A stretch of 64,000 nt of DNA from Parietaria judaica. Lineage: Eukaryota; Streptophyta; Magnoliopsida; Rosales; Urticaceae. Location: the NCBI GenBank assembly GCA_954871525.1, contig OX940864.1:19524001-19588000 (forward strand), read 5' to 3'. The position numbers and the translations under genes were made by a program. The notes beneath the pieces were generated by a model. The model was given only the letters and a program-made list of their open reading frames with translations. It was not told where the DNA came from and did no database searches. Of the stretch, positions 34,052-48,806 are shown piece after piece; the stretch's first letter is position 1, and each line of letters opens with the position of its first letter.

Positions 34052-36841
34052 ATGGCGAGGGATCACAGCGGATCGCCAAAGCACCATTACAACCAACTCG
34101 AATCCAAGCGTAAACGTCTCACGCTGATCTTCGGATGAGCGGTCGGTCTCTGCATCCTCTGCTACGTTCTCGGCGCGTGGCGCACGTCGTCCCTTACGGC
34201 CCCGTCACGCGTCGGATGCGAAACCGGTGACGCTAGCTCATCGTCAGCGTCTTCGTCGTCACAGGCGTTGGACTTCGAGAGCCACCATGCGGTAGACGCG
34301 AATGCGACGGTCGGGGCGGCAACGGAGACGATCCCGCCGTGCGAGATGTCGCTGAGCGAGTACACGCCGTGCCAGCACCCGCCTAGGGGGCGGAAGTTCG
34401 ACCGGAACATGCTCAAGTATCGGGAGCGGCACTGCCCGGGCAGCGAGGAGCTAATGCTCTGCATGGTGCCGGCTCCACCGGGCTACAAGACGCCGTTCAA
34501 GTGGCCTCAGAGCCACAACTTCGCGTGGTGCCACAACATCCCGCACAAGGAGCTCAGCATCGAGAAGGCCATCCAGAATTGGATCCAGGTCGAAGGCGAC
34601 CGCTTCCGCTTCCCCGGGGGCGGCACTATGTTTCCCCGTGGCGCCGACGCCTACATCGACGACATCGACAAGCTAATCCCTCTCACCACCGGCGCCATCC
34701 GAACCGCCATCGACACCGGATGCGGCGCAAGTGACATTCACTGTAAAAAAAAAAAAAAAAAAACTCCTAAATTAATTTAATTAATGGCGAAAACAGAATT
34801 GCTTATAAAATGGAATTTTAAAATTTTGTATTTGCTCAAAGTATGGTAAAAAAGTAATGATAAATAGGATTAATTTTTAAAGTTTCCTAATCAAATCATT
34901 TGGAGATTCTTGCTATTTTGAAGACATTCTAAACGTTTCAATTACTTCATATTTTGGACCACTATTTTGCCATATTAGTTTCGATACTTTGTGTTTTAAT
35001 TTTGGATTTCTAACATCAATTTAACCACTTGAGACATGTACTTATTTTTTTTTATTCGTGTTTTTTTTTTCTTTCAAACTTTCCAAAAGTACAAACCAAT
35101 CATCTTCCCCTCTGTGACTAAAAAAGTGAACTTAATTGCTGTGTATTTTTTTTTTATTTGAATACCAATTTGTTTATCTGACCGAATATACTCAAAAATC
35201 AACTCAATCGAATTTTCAGTACTACAAGTCCAACCTTAGTGTACTCATATACCCGTTCCTTTATTTGCTTGTGTTAGGTGGCGAGTTGGGGAGCTTACCT
35301 CCTTAAGAGGGACATATTGACGATGTCGTTTGCGCCGAGAGACACCCACGAAGCGCAAGTGCAGTTCGCCTTGGAGCGAGGCGTCCCGGCAATGATTGGC
35401 GTCATGGCCTCCCAAAGGATTCCGTACCCTGCGAGGGCTTTCGACATGGCTCACTGCTCCCGCTGCCTCATTCCTTGGAACCAATATGGTAAATAATCTT
35501 TATCAACACATTGTTAATAGTGACGAGCGTTACGTGATATTTAAATTTGTGTCGTGAGTTTGATCCTTTTATCTCAATAATACAAGTTCAAATACTCCAC
35601 CGTTAAGGTAGGACATAACTAACATGATATATAAAATTGTAGATGGTTTGTATCTAATCGAAGTGGACCGAGTTTTGAGGCCTGGAGGTTACTGGATACT
35701 CTCGGGGCCGCCGATAAATTGGAAGAAGTACTGGAGAGGGTGGGAGAGAAGCCGGGAGGACTTGAAGGCTGAGCAGGACTCAATCGAGGGCGTCGCTAAG
35801 CGGCTGTGCTGGAAGAAGGTAGTCGAGAAAGAAGACCTCTCCATATGGCAGAAACCCATCAACCACTTGGAGTGCGTCAAGAACCGGAGGGTCTTCAAAA
35901 CACCGCACATGTGCAAGTCCGACAACCCCGACGCCGCGTGGTAACTCTTAACATCTAACTCCATAGGCTAGGAGTGATTTTTATGCCTATTAATAGGTCC
36001 CGATTTCGTAATATTCCTCATACAATTTAAGAACTAATACTTTTAAATGATAAATGAGCTGCGATATCATGGGCAGATTTCAATTTTCGAGGGCCTTACG
36101 CGAAGTACATTTTAATTAACGAGCCCTAGTTGAAAAGAAATATTCAAATAAAAATAGTAAATATAATAAATAAAAATCAAGTTTTTTACATGATCATTCA
36201 AGCATGAAACCCCTAGATTTTATAAAATAGAGATAAATTTCGGTACGAGTTTTGTGTGTTTCAAACGTGCAAATCAAGATACCAATCTATTCCTACTAGT
36301 AGTTCATAATAAGTTAATATCGAATACTCGAGCGCTCTCTCAATTACCGGGATTGGTGTTTCACGGTAGGACCCTGCTTGATGGACTTTTTTTTTTTGTT
36401 TTATTGAAATTTTGAAAGGTACAAAAACATGGAAACTTGCATAACCCCTCTGCCGGAGGTAAACGCCCCTGACGAGGTGGGTGGGGGCGCGCACTAGAGC
36501 GGTGGCCGGCGCGTGAATTCGCCGGAGAAGTTTGAAGAGGACAACCGGGTGTGGCGCGAGAGGGTGACCTACTACAAGCGGCTGATCCCTCTCCAGCAGG
36601 GTCGCTACCGCAACGTGATGGACATGAACGCCGACCTGGGCGGCTTCGCGGCAGCGCTGTCGAAGCACCCCGTGTGGGTCATGAACGTTGTCCCGGCCGA
36701 CTCCAGCCGTGACACCCTCGGCGTGATTTACGAGCGCGGCTTCATTGGAACATACCAGAACTGGTGTGAAGCCTTCTCCACTTATCCTCGAACGTACGAT
36801 CTCATTCATGCCGGGGGTGTTTTCAGCATCTACCAGGGCAG
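34052..36841 (+). pseudogene. PMT-type (DUF248) methyltransferase, broken
   Basis: Family members are Golgi type II membrane proteins with an S-adenosylmethionine methyltransferase fold, thought to act on pectin. Exons seen: 34052-34726, 35278-35488, 35643-35940, 36419-36841. The start MARDHSGSPKHH and the basic stretch before the membrane anchor fit the PMT16/17/18 branch. Lesions: TGA at 34136-34138 inside the anchor; first intron starts GC (GGC|GCAAGT) rather than GT; exon 4 has a TAG and frame shift near 36494-36510 and lacks a stretch before EKFEEDNR; the last exon, with about 100 expected residues, is gone, replaced by a CA/TA repeat and then DIM1. Conserved blocks remain: [29 protein letters not shown] and [17 protein letters not shown]. 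Decay looks fairly recent. Confidence 0.88.
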
Positions 36842-36862
36842 GTAATGAGAACATTGATCGTG

Positions 36863-36865
<3 letters not shown>

Positions 36866-36914
<49 letters not shown>
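36866..36914. repeat. (AC)n(AT)n microsatellite
   Basis: About 14 AC units run into about 10 AT units just after the last methyltransferase donor site. Confidence 0.95.
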
Positions 36915-37285
36915 GTTCCGGTTCCGGCAGCAAACAAGCTTTCTACGATATTTGTTGTGATTTCTCAAGTCATCCTTACTGAAACGCTCACCAAACGTGT
37001 GTGAATTAGTAGAAATCCTCCCACAATTTAAAACGATCCTAACACACAGTAACACAATTCAAATCACATAAAGCGCATTTTTCGTCTAATGATACTATTC
37101 TTTAATTTTTTTACTTCTGATAATTTTTCTCCGCGAAAGACACCTCTTGGCTCATTCTAACCAACCATAAATGCCATTCCCTTCAAAATACATCAATCTT
37201 TAGTTCGGCTCAAGTGACAACATTCATATCCATCTATTCGCGAGTCTGAGCATTCAATTGGTTTGTTTTGCATAAAGAAAAAAAC

Positions 37286-39420
<2,135 letters not shown>

Positions 39421-39502
39421 GTGCACACCGTGGAAGCTTCCGAAAAATATGATTAAATTTAAAAGCTTCTTACGAAGTCATTATATATATATAGTTTCTT
39501 AT

Positions 39503-39859
39503 GGGAAGCTTCCGTTTGTATGTCCCAAAACACAAGTTTGAACGAAATTATTATTGGTTTTAATAAATTTTAAAATTATGCTCCAAAAACACTTTTAGTC
39601 TTTAAGTCAAACACTTTTGCTCTCAAGTTAGACAGTTTTCGATTTTTAACACTTTTAGTCTTTAATTTAAACATTTTTGTTCTTACGGTTTAGACAGTTT
39701 TAATTTAGAAAATTATACAAAAAAAAAAATTGTCTAAATTTTTTTGGACACTTTTGGTCTTTAAGTCAAACACTTTTTAGGCATAATTTTGAAATTTATT
39801 AAAATCGGGAATAATTTCGTTCAAACATACCTATTGGGGCATACAAATTGAAGTTTCCC
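39503..39859. mobile_element. MITE, 357 bp, with arms of about 85 bp
   Basis: The left arm begins GGGAAGCTTCCGTTTGTATG and the right arm is its imperfect reverse complement, ending CATACAAATTGAAGTTTCCC. Shared inner words include TTGAACGAAATTATT. A TAT flank on both sides may be a 3-bp target duplication. Superfamily not settled. Confidence 0.72.
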
Positions 39860-40489
39860 TATATATATATAGAGCTGCATGTCACGGTGTCGCGGCGAGT
39901 CGCGACCAAATCGTGAAAAATCGCCAAAGGAGGAGTTGCGACGCGTCGCGGGTGGAGGGGTCGCGAGGAGTCGCGAGTTCGCGAGAAATGTGGATGTGTT
40001 GTTTGCGACATATGTACCTATTTGTTTCCAATGCTTAATTTTATTAGTTTTTACCCGAATTTAACTATCAAACTTTATTAATGATTTCAAAATTATATTT
40101 AAGTATGTTAATTATTTAAAATTATTATTTAAAATTTATTTTTTTCAAAATTAATATTTAAGTATGTTATAATTTATTATTTTGTAACAAATTAATATTT
40201 TTTATTTATATTGTTAATTTTTAATTTGTAACATATGTTAATAAATATTAGTTTGTAACATATTAATAATTTTAACAAATTTAATTAACAAATAAATAAA
40301 TATGATAAAACAAGATATTTTAAAAAAAAGTTGTATTATTCATTGTGAATATTACAATAAGGTGGAAGAAAGCTGTAAATATTCAGTGTAAATATTACAA
40401 GATGCCTCACTAAAACCTCTCTTGTAAAACCCTCCTTAGGGACATAAAACCAAGAGAGGAAAGAGCACATCATTGGCGGTTACTTTGCA

Positions 40490-41745
40490 TCACTCGGGGA
40501 ATAAGGCGTTAAACTTTTCAGTCATTATCTCCAGATCGGTTGGTTCGTTCCGTTGGGCGATGACGGGGTTACGGAATTTCCAATCATTCAACACCACTAC
40601 TTGCTCGAGGTGTGTGTTGGTCATTGACGCCCTCCGGTCGTCGATGATATTCTGAGCCGTACTGAATGCGCCCTCCGAAGCAACGCTTGAAATGGGGATG
40701 GACAGTATATCCCTCGCCATTCTCGCCAATATCGGGAATCTGTCCCGTTGATTCTTCCACCACTTGATCACATCGAACTCAGCTAATTCATCACGTAGTA
40801 CCGCTTCACTTCGTCTGGTGCGCCTTCCGTGTCGTACGCCCGTGCCGGTGGCGTACCGGATCCCGATGCTTCCCCGCGATCTAAGCGTTGCTTGAGTCTT
40901 CGGCTAAACGCTAGTCCGGTTTTGGTTGGGCTTTCCAATAATGCATGCTGCTCCGCGAGGACGTTGAACTGTGGGAACCGCCGGTCGTATTCACTGTACA
41001 ATTCATGAAACGCTTCATTAACAACTTTAACATAATCAGTGTAATCAACCCTTATGTTTTCCCCGACTGCTAACATCAATGGCCCGAAAGTAAACATAAT
41101 TCGAGGATCTAGTATAGCACCGAAGCAAAACGAAAACGGGGGTGGATCCCAATAATTTTTTAATTTTTCAACCATTCCCGGAATAAGGGGAGAAATAATA
41201 GGGTCATTTTCGAATTCTTGAAAAGCACACGTAATTTGATTTAGACCCGAAAGACCATGATTCAAAGATGGTCTTTTTTGGTTAGAAAAATTTAAAGTAA
41301 CAGCATAAAAGGGTTTGAGGAAGTGGGTGAATTTTTCCGCGGTTTCCCATTTCGGCGCCGTGATCCGCGCCTGGGGCTCGAGTTCCATATGGAGGAAGTG
41401 GTCCAATGGTAGCCTCTGCTTACACATAACTGAAATCATTAGATAAATTGAGTTCCATCGTGTATTATTGTCTAATCCAAACTGGTTAGCGTCGACCATT
41501 TCTCGGGGCACAAGATCGGGATTGGCGTTATGCATGCCCACCGCCCGGGTTAAACTAGGTCTTAGAGACCGTACTGTATCATCGGGATAATTTGGATTTG
41601 GAGGGGAGGCAAATATTTGTTGGGGTAGCATAACGGGAATGTAGTCGTCGGGCGTAGGTTGCAATGTTCCCCCTTGTTGAAATTGGGGTTGCAAATTTCT
41701 AGCCGTCCTTCGACCCCCGGAACTACCGCCGCTTCTTCGACTCAT
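40490..41745 (-). pseudogene. Deletion derivative of the copy-A-type hAT transposase
   Basis: The frame 41745-40783 begins MSRRSGGSSGG and passes directly from first-exon sequence (REMVDA) to the catalytic core at NQFGLDNNTRWNS, with the intron, BED finger and first third of the core missing. A lesion near 40785 shifts the frame before the dimerisation domain, which continues to 40490 (ILSIPISSVASEGAFSTA). It cannot make a full transposase, but its ends could still be mobilised in trans. Confidence 0.9.
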
Positions 41746-42260
41746 AATGACTAAAAAATAAAACTTTAGAACTTTGGAACTTTAGGACTTGAGAACGTGA
41801 GAACTCTAGAACTTGGAAGCTTAGAAAATTGAGAGAATTAGAGAGAAGAATAAAAGATTGGTGTGAGGAAATGAGGGTGGAAGATGTGGTATTTATAGGG
41901 TTTGAGGAGACAGTGGGGTGGTTGAATAATTATTATGGTAGGTGAAGTGGGTGAATAATTGTGAGGAGATAGTGGGTGAATTTTTTTTGAAATTTGAAAT
42001 TTTAGGGTTGAAATTCGAGTAAAGTGGGTAGAAATTGTGGTTGGGTAATAAATTTCGGGTGAAAAGTGGGTTATTTACGCCACAAACAAACACACCCTTC
42101 GGATCGATGACGTGGCACGATCTGGGCCGTCGATTGCTTCACGCGGATCACGATCTGACGATCGCAATGGGAGCACCACGTCGCGATGAATCGCGACTTT
42201 TGCCTCCAAATCGCGACGAGTCGCGACTCCCCAGAAGGCATCGCGATGCGTTGCGACCGG

Positions 42261-42280
42261 CCCCCCCCCCCCCCCCCCCC
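42261..42280. repeat. Poly(C) run of 20 in the hAT copy B end
   Basis: Twenty C interrupt the TCGCGA-rich subterminal region 20 bp from the element tip. Copy A has no such run at the matching place. Confidence 0.9.
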
Positions 42281-42300
42281 GATCGCGAGTTGCAGCTCTA

Positions 42301-42871
42301 ATATATACGTGTGTGTATATATATAATATCTTCGTTTGTGAAAAATTATTATATCTCTCCTTTATTTTTTTTATTTAATTTTATTATTCATAGTTCTCCA
42401 TCAATTAAAAAAAATAAAGTAAAATTTGATTTTTAACTATGAGGTGTGTTTACCTTATTAAACTTTTAATTTAATAAACTTTTAGCTCAAACTTTATTAG
42501 AAAATTTGTTTGTCTTATTTTTTTTATCCCTACCCAATGCAGGCCTTATAGTTTATTTTTATGTAGCGTTTGACTTTGCATTAAAAATTTTAGTACCAAG
42601 ATAATTTAACAAAAAGATTATACTGTACATTAGTTTGAATAAAAATGGCGTGAACGACATCAATGAGTCAGTAGCAAAAATCTGAGCAAGTTTACGATTG
42701 ATTCCGAGGAAGAATTTATTTTCCTCGTCCTTTCAAAAGAAAATATGATTTTACTTCCTTTGATATTTTTCTCCTTAAAAAAAAATCAAACAAAAAAAAA
42801 AACTTTTAAAGATACAAATAATATGATATCCTTGGTAAAAACCCAATGACTATCTTCAAGAATAAAGACAG
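42301..42871. other. AT-rich intergenic DNA
   Basis: Starts with a TA/TG microsatellite. No coding block or transposon end is recognised. Confidence 0.5.
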
Positions 42872-43197
42872 TGTTGTAAATTTGCTATTTTTGCACTTAT
42901 TATTGTAGAATGTGGTAATGAATAATGGAGGTGGGTGAGTGAATGAGTGATGCGATATGAATGAATATGGAATAGTGAAGTAAGTAGTAAAATATGTGAG
43001 TGATGGAGTAGAGAGAATGGCCGGGAGAGAATCGGTGAAACTAAGAGTGAGAATTGTAATTGCATTTATCCTCCAAGGGATGGTATTTATAGGAAATTCT
43101 AGGGGTGGTTAGGTAATTACACATAGTTAGTGCATATTGAAAATAATAAATGCAAACCTAACCTAATGTTCATGAGCATTACATTATATCTATAACA
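42872..43197 (-). repeat. Surviving LTR of the truncated Copia (326 bp)
   Basis: On the minus strand it starts TGTTATAG and ends TTTACAACA. CCTATAAATACC near 43085 on the minus strand is a likely TATA box. The polypurine tract lies directly before it. Confidence 0.82.
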
Positions 43198-43258
43198 CTC
43201 CCCCTTGGAATGCTCATTACAAAATTTACGTGTTCATGCTGCCTCATTAAAAACCTTA

Positions 43259-45305
43259 CTAAGAAAAACTCAGTGGGATAATAACCATAGTAAGAGAAAA
43301 AGAGTACAACCACATATAGCTCTCCCTCATGTTGACACGGGTAATTTCTTCATAAACTCTGCAGCTTTCGCATCCCAATGTCATGAACACGTTTTCTGAA
43401 CACTGAAGTGGGAAAAGCCTTTGTGAAGAGATCCGTGGAGTTCTCGCTAGAACGAACAGACTGGATACTGATAACGTTACTCTTTCCAACTCTTGAGTGA
43501 ACGAAAAGAACTTCGGAGGAATATGCTTTGTCCGATCACTCTTGATAAACCCTTCCTTCATCTGAGCAACACATGCGGCATTATCTTCGTAAAGTATGAT
43601 AGGATCATCATTTGGTAGGTGAACACTTGTGGTTTTGATATGTCGCGTCATGGATCTAAGCCACACGCACTCACGACTTGCTTCATGCAGTGCGATGATC
43701 TCAGCATGGTTTGATGATGTCGCAACGAGCGTCTGTTTCTGGGAGCGCCAATAAATCGCAGTTCCTCCGCAGGTAAACACATAGCCCGTTTGGGATCTTC
43801 CTTTGTGTGGGTCTGACAAGTAACCTGCATCTGCATAGCCAATCAAAATTGGTTTCGTATTGTTAGGGTAAAATAATGCCAAATCAATTGTTCCTTGAAG
43901 ATAACGAAACACATGTTTAATTTTATTCCAGTGTCTTTCAGTATAGGAGCTGAACTGAATCTCGCTAACAAATTCATTGCAAAAGCTATATCCGGTCGAG
44001 TACAATTAGCAAGGTACATAAGAGCTCAAATTGCACTGAAATATGGTACTTATGGACCAAGAATCTCTTCGGATTCTTCATCTAGACGATATGGATCCTT
44101 TCCGACATCAAGGGACCTCACGACCATTAGGGTACTCAATGGATTTGATTTATCCATATTGAATCTCTTTAAAATCCTTTTCACGTAATTCGATTGGTGC
44201 ACAAGTATCCCATTATGCAAGTGCTCAATTTGCAAACCTATACAATACTTTGTTTCCCCCAAGGTCTTTCATCTCGAATTCTTTCTTTAAGTAAGAGATT
44301 ACTTCCAGAATATCTTCATTGGTCCCAATGATATTCAAATCGTCAACATAGACAACGATAATCACACACCCATATATTGTCTTCCTGATGAAAATGCAAG
44401 GGTAAAGAGGGTCGTTGACATATCCCTTTTGTAACAAATATTCACTTAATCGGTTGTACCAAATGCGTCCGAATTGCTTTAACCCATATAAAGATCTTTG
44501 TAATTTGATTGAATATTTTTCTCTGGGTTTTGAACTTGATGCTTCAGGCATTTTGAATCCTTCAGGGATCCTCATGTAAATATCAGTATCAAGCGATCCG
44601 TATAGATAGGCGGTAACAACATCCAGGAGGTGCATATTCAATTTCTCATGAACAACTAGACTTATTAAGTATCTAAACGTAATTCCATCCATGACAGGAG
44701 AATACATTTCCTCAAAAGAAATTCTGAGCCTTTGAGAAAAACCTTGTGCAACAAGTCGAGCCTTGTATCTCACAATCTCATTTTTCTCATTTCTCTTTCG
44801 TACAAATACCCATTTGTATCCAACAGGTCTCACATATTCAGGTGTGAGTACTATAGGCCCAAAAAAATTGTGTTTGTTAAGCGATTCTAATTCAACATCA
44901 ATAGCCTTTTTTCCATTAAGCCCAATCGCGTCTATTTTTACATTCGGTAACAGACTGTGGTTCGGGGTCTCCATTATTTTCGTCCATAACATCGCATGCT
45001 AAACTGTAACAGAATGCATCATCGATGTTCACATTTCGGTTCCACATTATACTTGTAATGGCATAATTAATCGAAATTTCTCGATTTTCCTCATTGCGTA
45101 TTTCTTCAGGAATACGTTCCTCTATATTGGGGTCATTTTGTTTCTTTGCTCCTTTTCTTTTGCGAGGATTTTTATCTTTAGAACTGACTAGTCTTCCACG
45201 CTTCACGCGTCTTGTGATTTCATGAGTGACTTTGTTTTCAATTTGCCCTTTCGGAACTTCAATTTGAGCAGGAGCATTCTCAGCTGGTATATGAGATTTA
45301 GTCAC
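43259..45305 (-). pseudogene. Copia pol remnant (RT and RNase H)
   Basis: Segments in order: 45305-44916 (linker with SHIPAENAPAQIEVP); 44992-44225 (reverse transcriptase with YGLKQ and YVDDLNIIG); 44262-44050; then 44049 to 43259 through a TGA, with TRPDIAF, TGYVFTCGG, LVATSSNHAEI and SDRTKHI. There are at least two frameshifts and one stop. It cannot make working enzyme. Confidence 0.9.
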
Positions 45306-45360
45306 TCTCTTTGTGTCCGTAAATGCATCAGGAAGTTGATTTGCTATATCTTACAAATGC

Positions 45361-47669
45361 AAAATTCTCTAGACTTTTCCTTCACATTCTTTTGTGTAAG
45401 GATCAAGATGCAACAATGTTGGTACAAACTATTTAATTTCTTTGACATGTCGTTTTCTTAATATTCTTTTGTTGCGATTCTTTAGGGCTTTAGTGAATGT
45501 GTTTGACTTTTCGATGATCCTAATGTGGTTAGCTGTGGTGGTCATTGGGATTAATTTTTCTTTGAAAATTATACGTTTATATATACATATACTTTTTAGC
45601 TAATTATACAGAAAGAGTGCTTAATCAGTCATAATAATTTTGATGATTTAAATTGTATACACTTAGGCATGCTAATTATTCTGTATAATAATCGGTTACC
45701 TTGTGCTATAGGAGCATGATAAAACTAATTGTGATTGTAATTGCTTTTAAGTGTATTGAAGAAGAACAGAGATTTGGGTACAACTTAATTTTTTTTAAAA
45801 AAAATTATTCTTAATTTTAATTTAAAAAAAAAAACTGAAAAGTGTTTGGTAAACTGTTTATAAAACAGTTGTTGTTGGTAACAAAAGTTAATTTAGCATT
45901 TGGTAAAATAAATATTTTAAGATAAAAAAAACTCAAATAAACTAAAAACCGTGTTTTTGTTTTTAGAAAAAACCGAAAGCTAAATCCTAACTTTTACGAC
46001 TCATGTACAAAAATCTAAAATCGCTTTTGTGTTTTTTTGTAACAACAGTTTTACCGAACACTAAAAAGTAATTTAGTTTATTTAAAAAAAAAGGCATTTT
46101 TAAGCTGAACCAAACGCACCTATAACTTGATAAATTTTCAATTTATAAGTATATATGTATATATTCATGTGGGTTTTGACGTTTAACCGTTGAAGATTCT
46201 GAAAAAAAAAAAAGAATGAAATTTATGAAAAAGTAAAAATATTAACATTGAGGACTTCAACGTAAAAAATAGTTGAGTTTATACTATTATAATAATTAAA
46301 ATATTAAAAACTTACGTTGTTATTAATTTAGGATATACGATATATTTCCAAAAAATAATATTGATACATACATATATTCATATATGTGGTTAAAGAGCTT
46401 AACAAGAAAGATAATATTTTGCAACTAAAATATTTCCAACTACTATTTTCATGGATTTAATAACATGTCATAAAGTAAGATTCAACATTTTCTGCTTAAC
46501 TATTTTACGAGCTCCTCTACGCTTTTATAATATTGACAGCATGGTGAGATGTGATTTCAAAATATCTAAAAGAGTGTTAAATTACTTATAATCATTTTTA
46601 TCATATAAATTCTTTATACTTAGGCCTGCTAATTATTCAATTATAGCTAATTGGTTGTGATGTTGTGCTTTCAAGTGTTGTGAAGCTCAACATTACATCT
46701 AATATATAGAATATTACTCATAAAAAGGGAAGAATAGTAAGATAGTTTAACTTGATGATTTTCATTTTTTTTAGTATGTATAATTACACATATAATTCAT
46801 CATTCCGTATCAACTTATTTCCTTAATTTTTTTTACTCCCACATGAACTCTGAAGAGAGGAAGATGATATATAATGTTTATAAATAAAGAGATAAGTTTT
46901 TAAATTGAACTCACTCTTGTACTCTTTGAAACCACACACATATATATATACACATAAATATAGGCGCAATTTCATTTATCACACAAACTATTCATGCAAA
47001 AAATCACTTATGACATTGGACTCAATAGCTCTAGTGAATATGTCAACCTTTTTATTTCACAAAAAAATTCTTAAATAATGGCGAAAGTATTATCTTTGTC
47101 GCCTTACTACCATTAAATGCCCAAACACAATTTGTAATGGTATAATGAATCGACATATGTCTATGAGTAGTACACGGGCGACTTCTGGGTCGATGTAAGC
47201 GGCAGCCGTGTGGTCAACGAGAGAGTGTTGCAAGCGGCTACGTAATTTACAGTTTCAGACATTTTATTTATGACGATTAATGGACTCGACATCGCTTTAA
47301 ACATTGTTGAAAGTAATGATACCGTACAAGGGTCACAAGTGAAAAATCACGACCCAACAATAAGATGTACAAGTTGAAAGGCATAGTTGTAAATTACTCC
47401 CAATCAAACATACTTTTGATTTGTTTATTGCGAAAAGTCTAATACAATCCTTATGTTAAAAAAAATAGAATGTTCCAAACGTACAATGTATTTGATCACT
47501 CTACGTGAAATAGAAAAGTTTGCACTAATTGATATATCGAGTGTCTAGCGATAGGGTAATTGTCATTTAGGGTAATCGAAGTGTAATTTTGTTCAGAGAG
47601 TTAATTGTCGTAGAGGTTTAACTAAGTCAGGTTGGTTTGGCCCGTTAAGTTGTATTACTCTTGTTCTAT
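45361..47669. other. Intergenic DNA with a likely hAT MITE remnant
   Basis: Near 45840-46125, AGTGTTTGGTAAACTGTT and an inverted counterpart (AACAGTTTTACCGAACACT) suggest a worn hAT-type MITE ending GAACCAAACGCACC. The rest is AT-rich with no supported gene. Confidence 0.45.
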
Positions 47670-48252
47670 TAGGGGTGAACAAGCGGGTATTCGGTGCGGT
47701 TTTTGACAAATAATAGACCGAATACCTCATTTCGGTATTTTAGAAATGATAACCGAGTACCCTATTTTTAAAGATGAAAACCGCATTTACCGTATAATCG
47801 GTATTCGGTGTTCGGTTGCGGTATTATCGGTTTTTTACCCATATTTACCGCTTTTAAATTAATATCCACATCTCCATAAACTGACTACTAATGTTACACA
47901 TAAACATACTACTAAATGTTAATATTATAAATTATTACACATAAACGAATTACTAAATATTAATATTACACAATATTACACCGAGAGATTAGATAAGAAA
48001 AATCTTTTTGATGTGTTGATAGATATGGTAAATAAAATATAATATTAGATTTAGTTAAAGCGGTAAAACCGGGTAAGCGGTTGCGGTTTTAACATTAAAA
48101 CCGAAAACCCCGTTTTAACCTAATTCGATATTCGGTTTTTTTCTCGGTATATTCGGTTTTAACCGCTTAAATAGCGGTTGCGGTTTAATCGGTATCGGTT
48201 TGATCGGTTCTCGGTTAAAAATTCGGTTTACGGTTTCTTTTGTTCACCCCTA
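47670..48252. mobile_element. Non-autonomous hAT element, 583 bp
   Basis: TAGGGGTGAACAA and TTGTTCACCCCTA are 13-bp perfect tips of a well-known plant hAT type. Flanks TGTTCTAT and TGCTCTAT match at seven of eight bases, as expected of an 8-bp target duplication. Both arms are full of TTCGGT/ACCGAA words, likely transposase-binding sites. No coding sequence. Confidence 0.92.
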
Positions 48253-48806
48253 TGCTCTATATAAGAGAATACATGGTAATGAAAACGGGAGCCAAAAACC
48301 TATCCCAAATTAACTTAATCTCTTTTAACGCGAAGAAATTAAGTTTAGTTAAAATTGGCGAAATTCCATTTTGATTAATTGTTTTCTTCATTCCGAGCTC
48401 ATCTATCTTGGTTCGCAACACAAATATTCATTTTAGATCGTCAGAACATCAAAGATGACAACTGAGAAGTATTCTTGAGGCAGTGAGAGTTCCCAAAAAA
48501 AAAAAAAAAAACTATAATTGATTCAGAATCGCTACTAATCTAGTTTTTTAATTTAATTTGGTTACTTATTAGTTGAACACAAGTTTACTTCCTTTTTTGT
48601 TTTTAACTAGTAAAGAAAAATATGTTGCTTTTTGAAAGAAATATATTTTCGGTGTCCGAAAATACGCAAAATAATGTAGCAAGAAATTTGATGACATTGT
48701 CCTTATTAATATAAGTTTGGGATATAATGTTCTATGATTTAAGAACATAATAAGGAGGATATTAATAATTTAATACATTATCAACTTACTAAAATTTAAA
48801 TATTAA
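48253..48806. other. Intergenic DNA, 3' side of the coiled-coil gene
   Basis: AT-rich. If the last donor-like site of the neighbouring gene is used, a further exon would lie here, but none was recognised. Confidence 0.4.

Larger units (their letters stand above)
39870..42300 (-). mobile_element. hAT transposon, copy B, internally deleted
   Basis: Perfect 10-bp tips TAGAGCTGCA / TGCAGCTCTA bound the element. Subterminal TCGCGA-rich regions lie at 39888-39990 and 42175-42290. Coding and leader sequence closely match copy A at 26835-33411. The flanks are AT repeats, so an 8-bp duplication cannot be judged. It sits about 10 bp from the MITE at 39503-39859. Confidence 0.88.
42872..45360 (-). mobile_element. 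Truncated, decayed Copia retrotransposon
   Basis: On the minus strand the end of the integrase-RT linker, reverse transcriptase and RNase H are followed by the tract AAGGGGGAG and one LTR. Gag, protease, most of integrase and the other LTR are missing, with a breakpoint near 45360. It belongs to a different Copia lineage from the element at 1-4879. Confidence 0.9.

Noticed and set aside
35585..35610. tRNA-like GTTCAAATAC word
   Set aside because: No acceptor or anticodon arms can be formed around it; it is inside a methyltransferase intron.
36261..37055. 264-codon minus-strand open frame
   Set aside because: It is the antisense of methyltransferase exon 4 and runs through the CA/TA microsatellite; no protein family pattern.
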